A stretch of 12,221 nt of DNA from Dunaliella salina. Taxonomy: Eukaryota > Chlorophyta > Chlorophyceae > Chlamydomonadales > Dunaliellaceae. This document shows, one piece after another, positions 8,706-12,221 of this stretch; positions within the stretch are counted from its first letter, which is position 1; each line of letters starts with the position of its first letter. The stretch covers positions 214,442 to 226,662 of the forward strand of contig MU069488.1 in assembly GCA_002284615.2 (NCBI GenBank), given 5' to 3'. The notes under the pieces are model-generated. The model made no database searches, was not told where the DNA came from, and was given only the letters and a program-made list of their open reading frames with translations. Both the position numbers and the translations under genes were made by a program.

Positions 8706-9353
8706 CTGCATGTGGATGGCAAGTCATTTATGATGAGAAAGACTGCCATTGGTAACCTAGTTGTAATCAGAATAGTGGCCACAGACATCTCCTTGCATGC
8801 GTACTCCTCTGGCATCATCATAAGGGTGGCTACCAGCGCCTCCTGCATTCGGAGGGTAAATCAATCGGAATGAGAAGGATTGCTACTGGCAATCAAGTAA
8901 TGCAATCAGGAGGGTGGCCACTAATGCCCCCATGCATTTGCACTCCTCTGGCTCAAAAGGGTGGCTACCACCTCACAAGGGTGGCTACCATCTCAAACAT
9001 TTGGATGCCAAATCAAACGTCATTAGAAGCAATGCCATTGGTAACCTAGTTGTAATCAGAAAAGTGGCCACAGACATCTCCTTGCATGCGTACTCCTCTG
9101 GCATCATGAGGGTGGCTACGCGCGCCCCCTGCCTGCATGTGGCTCAATTGTCTCCATAAGGGTGTCCAGTTGTGCCCCCATGCATTTGAACTCCTCTGGC
9201 ATCACATGGGTGGCCGCCAGCACCCCCTGCAGCTGGATGGCAAATTTAATGTCATTAGGAGTACTGTCACTGGTGAATCAATGGCATCAGGATGGTGGTC
9301 ACTGACGCCTCCTTGCCTGTGTACTCAGGCATCATGAGGGTGGCTACCAGCGT
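8646..9353 (-). repeat. Higher-order tandem array of exon B copies (~135 bp unit)
   Basis: The plus-strand anchor gtactcctc (or a near variant) starts at 8667 (the true exon), 8801, 8940, 9090, 9188 and 9321, spacing 134, 139, 150, 98 and 133. On the minus strand the copies translate, after an acceptor, as EALVATLMMMPEEYACK (from 8842), GARVATLMMPEEYACK (from 9128) and GVLAATHVMPEEF (from 9226); all three keep cag|G and the frame. The copy near 8940 has a frame break and an internal duplication, and the copy near 9321 has lost the acceptor. A second, shorter block (gtggccac...catgcat) alternates with them. A ~75-bp stretch at 8744 and 9033 is almost identical. No copy is followed by a clear GT donor. 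Confidence 0.92.
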
Positions 9354-9576
9354 CCATGTGGTTGGCAAACCAATTGTCACCATAAAAGCGGCCACAGTTG
9401 CCTCCCAGATAGATACTCCCTCAGGCCATCAAGGTGGCCAACTGCACTTCCTGCAAAATACTAAGGTCGGCCAATTCCCTCTTCTTATACGTATTTGTAC
9501 GTAATGTGCGGCAGGTGTATGGAATTTTCAGCACTAATTACAGGCATGCAGACGCGGCATACGGAATTGGCCAATC

Positions 9577-10209
9577 CTAGAAATAGTCCATTCTACACCA
9601 TAGGATTGGGTAACTTGGGTACCCAGTGCAGCGGGTGAGGGCCCTAAGATAAGAATGTGCACTAGTGTGCGCAAAGAATTGGATTCTTTTACTTATAATT
9701 GCCTTTTCCAAGGTATCAAGTGTGTAGAAGGCCCATAATTTCTTTTGCTTGATTTTGAACAGGGGTCTGAATGGATGTGTGGAGGTGAGCTTGACTGGCC
9801 GCGCTATATGCCTGAAGCAGGATTTATCGGAGGTGAGGGGTGAAAATCCCTGTGCATTTTCTTTTGATGTCATAAATTCACAGGTGTGTGGACCTCTGAT
9901 CTCAAATTTGACCGCTTTTTTATGACAGGAAATGAGTTCTGCATAATTCAAGTGAAATAAGAATCCATGGGGAGTGCTCCATGAGCGAAAACAGAAAGGG
10001 TTCCACAAGGTCAGAGTGAAGGGGCATAGGAGCTGAAACTGGTTGCTGTGTGCCCGACCATTAATTTCTGTTCCAACCAGTACAAAGAGGGCCCTGCTGA
10101 TAGACATCCTCTGTAAGCACTGCTGGCTGATAAAAGGCAGCTTAAGATGGCCAGCAATTGTGGTGGATGCAAACCCTGAGAGGAGCCAGAAGGAGTGCCA
10201 ATACCCCAC
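9577..10209 (-). other. Unassigned 210-codon open reading frame inside an intron
   Basis: The frame starts MGYWHSFWLLSGF and is rich in Phe, His, Ser and Cys. I recognise no motif, signal or domain. It is not built from tandem repeats, which sets it apart from most long frames here. It lies wholly inside the intron between exons A and B on the same strand. It could be a chance frame, a fragment of a mobile element, or a nested gene. The composition (many Cys, His and Trp) is more typical of non-coding translation. Confidence 0.15.
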
Positions 10210-10467
10210 CTCTCACTGCTGGGGAATTTTGGATGGAGGTAGGTAGGTAACATGCAGGTTACAAGGCTACAAGGTTACAAGGCCTCCAGTCAAAACGACT
10301 GACTGCTAGCCTGATCATAGAAAAAGGAGAAGTTCATGAAGGAAAGGATGAAGTTTATTATTGTTTTGGTTTGAAAAATGAGACATGTAGGTAACACGCA
10401 GCACATTGGCAGTTTAGAGAGTTGGTCAAGTTTGCAAAGTTGGTGACGGTTCCTGATTCAGTGGAAG

Positions 10468-11173
10468 ATGAGCACATGTTTTAGCGCCATGAAAGAAGAA
10501 GTTCAGAAAGCCCATCGCAACCATCTGAAGCAGCAGCATCTTACCTGGTGCTGCGCTCGGACTTTCAAGGGTACAGACTCCAGCGAGGAGTCATTCCCAT
10601 ACCCAGCTGCCAGTGGGGAATGTCTCAGCGCAATGAAAAATGGACCAAGGAGCCACAAAACATTTTTCAGGGGGAGCAGGTTTGCATTAGACATCACAGG
10701 GGGGAACTGTGGGTCTTTCTCATCAATTTTTCTTATGTTCAAGACTTGCAGCGTGGCTCACAGACAAAACCGTGGTCCAGAAGCGGTGCAATTTATCAGA
10801 GAGATTTGCTTCCAGCGTGCTATCCTACGCTGGGAGGCCTGCAAGTCGCGCCTGTGTGAGAAAAAGACACGACATGCAGATTCCGGAGGTGGCCCTTAAG
10901 GGAACGGACGTGAAACAAAGGTTTCCCAATCACCTTCAGAGAAGCACCGGCACACACGCCTGGGTTTCGTTTGAAGCTGGAAGGAAACACATTCAGCAAA
11001 GCACCACATTTTTAATCAGGTCAAGCGCGTTGACTCAAATGTCAGTGCATGCCCATGAGGATGTAGTTGAGCTTTTTGACGGTCCAGCTTCCGAAGTCAG
11101 CATTAGCGCATTGCACAATGGCATGGCATCGGCACTTCACCTCACCGAAATCGGCACTGCATCTCATAGCTGA
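10468..11173 (+). other. Overlapping plus-strand reading frames, unassigned
   Basis: Frames of 143 codons (10468-10899), 103 codons (10548-10859) and 154 codons (10709-11173) overlap in this stretch, opposite to the annexin gene. None shows a domain I recognise. The third includes an acidic stretch (HEDVVELFDGPASEVS). A decayed gene or transposon with frameshifts would look like this, and so would chance in a stretch of balanced composition. Confidence 0.15.
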
Positions 11174-11847
11174 AGCAGGACTTCAACCATTGAGTCACCA
11201 CTTCATTTCAAATCCATCACCAGTGCACTGTGTCACTCAAACCAAGATCCCACTGGGAGTCCCAGACTGCAAATTTGTGCTCACCGCGTAACAGTGCAGC
11301 CGCTCACTCAGGCTGGACGGCCTGAGCTCCCTACCTACCCCTGTGCATGATGCCTTGCATGAGTGCATGGTGCGTGACAGGCGAATGATGGATCCAGCAC
11401 ATGCTGCTGTAGATGACAGCAGGCATTTGCGTAACAATTTGCTGTGTGAGTTGTGTGTGAGAAAGCATTATCGCGCCGGTTTAAGTAACGCCAACTAGCC
11501 TGATCAAAGTTGGGAATAGAGCTGCCAAACGTCAGCTCAGGCAGCAATCCAAGCAGTGAAAGCAAGTCACAGTCAAGAGCGCCTTTGTTTGACAGTGACT
11601 GTGGGAGGGCCTTCTTTGCTGGCCTTATTGAAGCCTGGCTTGCCTTAAATACCAAGACAAGGATGGAGAAATAAGTTCAACGATGTCCCTGCTAACGTGT
11701 GAGTTGAGTTCATTGCTTTGAGCTTGCACTTACAGAGCGCACTTACACAGTGAAAGTTACACAACATGAAGGACACCCTCAAACCTGGCCGGACATCTAC
11801 AAGGAGCCAAGCTGGGGAGGGGGTAACAGACACTCTCCCCTTCATAC

Positions 11848-11928
11848 CTTGTACCACCAAGACGTGTTAGACTTTACATCAAGGATCAAATCGCGCTTGA
11901 GCTCCTTCTTGTAGGTCTCTCGTAGCAC
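11848..11928 (-). CDS. Annexin exon A (first exon in window; C-terminal part of an annexin repeat)
   Basis: This 27-codon exon (segment residues 1-27) starts VLRETYKKELKRDL and ends in SNTSWWYK. It matches helices C to D of an annexin repeat, whose family pattern is roughly I-K-x-x-Y-K-K-x-[FYL]-x-x-x-L-x-x-D-[IVL]-K-S. The acceptor on the minus strand is tgcag|GTG and the donor is AAG|gtatga. Both boundaries are phase 0. It joins exon B in frame, and the joined text KSNTSWWYK-EALVATLMTP aligns with the annexin stretch KSELTG...LIVALM-KP. Two residues are odd: N21 sits where the calcium-capping Asp or Glu of the first repeat is expected, and W24 replaces the common Gly of the T-S-G turn. The first half of this repeat, with its GxGT loop, must lie on an exon to the right of the window. 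I infer an annexin; the membrane-binding role is family knowledge only. Confidence 0.85.
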
Positions 11929-12135
11929 CTGCATTAAGACCATGATTGCAATGAGTTCGGCATCATGCATGCTATTTTTGCATGGAGTAAATTGTGAAGT
12001 AAAATTACCCCACCAGGGGAAAGCAAGCCGCATAATGAGAATGTGAGATAATTGCAAGAGAACGGGGAAGTTTCGACACAAATGGGGTACTGCATGGGCG
12101 AAGCATACCATGCTTTGTGGATGCAGGCTCCAGCT

Positions 12136-12221
<86 letters not shown>
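11929..12221 (-). other. Intron upstream of exon A (partial)
   Basis: The acceptor tgcag ends at 11929. The reading frame of exon A stays open into this intron to about 12138 and includes DAELIAIMVLMQ directly before the exon, so an earlier acceptor cannot be fully excluded. The intron runs into the (GT)n tract at the window edge. Confidence 0.75.
12139..12221. repeat. (GT)n microsatellite, cut by window end
   Basis: A pure GT run of at least 83 nt reaching the last base. The window thus begins and ends in GT repeats of the same orientation. Confidence 0.97.

Larger units (their letters stand above)
8706..11847 (-). other. Intron between exons A and B (3142 bp)
   Basis: Donor gtatga at 11847 and acceptor tgcag ending at 8706. 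The part next to exon B is the exon B array, with weaker gtggcca pieces to about 9465. From 9500 to 11840 there are few repeats. This quieter stretch has the longest reading frames not explained by repeats: a 210-codon frame at 9577-10209 (minus) and overlapping frames at 10468-10899 and 10709-11173 (plus). I recognise no domain in any of them. Confidence 0.85.

Noticed and set aside
8794..9128. Exon B copies as working mutually exclusive exons
   Set aside because: No copy is followed by a recognisable GT donor, and their 3' ends diverge from the LHK sequence needed to join exon C. Kept as fossil exons instead.
10468..11173. A plus-strand gene
   Set aside because: Three overlapping frames with no domain, no clear splice pattern and no consistent codon bias; listed only as unassigned frames.

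Overview
The window is eukaryotic nuclear DNA. It is mostly intron and simple or tandem repeat. A gene is hidden on the minus strand as six very short exons (42 to 81 bp), too short to stand out as open reading frames. Read from high to low coordinate the exons are 11848-11928, 8646-8705, 6763-6804, 5162-5203, 3913-3960 and 3200-3247. They join in one frame, without a stop, into 107 residues that read as an annexin core: the last part of one annexin repeat, then almost all of the next. The second repeat keeps the type II calcium site (G-M-G-T, 38 residues, then D). Both ends of the gene lie outside the window. A full annexin of about 320 residues would need exons to the right for the N-terminus and the start of this first repeat, and exons to the left for the later repeats.

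All six introns that can be judged are phase 0. All six donors begin GT, and all six acceptors are CAG followed by an exon that starts with G. All 14 lysine codons are AAG and all 9 glutamate codons are GAG. Tiny exons, long introns, an AG|G acceptor and GC-ending codons would suit a dinoflagellate or another algal or protist genome, but the sequence does not prove the lineage and an animal is not excluded.

Layout on the plus strand. 1-3199: start of a long intron holding a (GT)n/(GC)n tract, a decayed 120-130 bp repeat array with an embedded (AC)40, and a (CAGA)n tract. 3200-3247 exon F. 3248-3912 intron with a 124-bp alternating purine-pyrimidine tract. 3913-3960 exon E. 3961-5161 intron with a 76-bp tandem repeat. 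5162-5203 exon D. 5204-6762 intron with a 51-bp x 3 repeat and a ~60-bp degenerate array. 6763-6804 exon C. 6805-8645 intron that opens with partial copies of exon C, followed by hairpins and longer repeats. 8646-8705 exon B. 8706-11847 intron that opens with a ~135-bp array carrying five more copies of exon B. 11848-11928 exon A. 11929-12221 intron ending in (GT)n.

The most unusual feature is that two consecutive exons (B and C) each have, directly upstream in the transcript, a tandem array seeded from their own acceptor site and first codons. Several copies still carry CAG|G and an open frame, but they lack a recognisable GT donor. They look like decoy or fossil exons, and tandem duplication at the acceptor side may be how these introns grew. 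No rRNA, tRNA, CRISPR array or bacterial gene was recognised.
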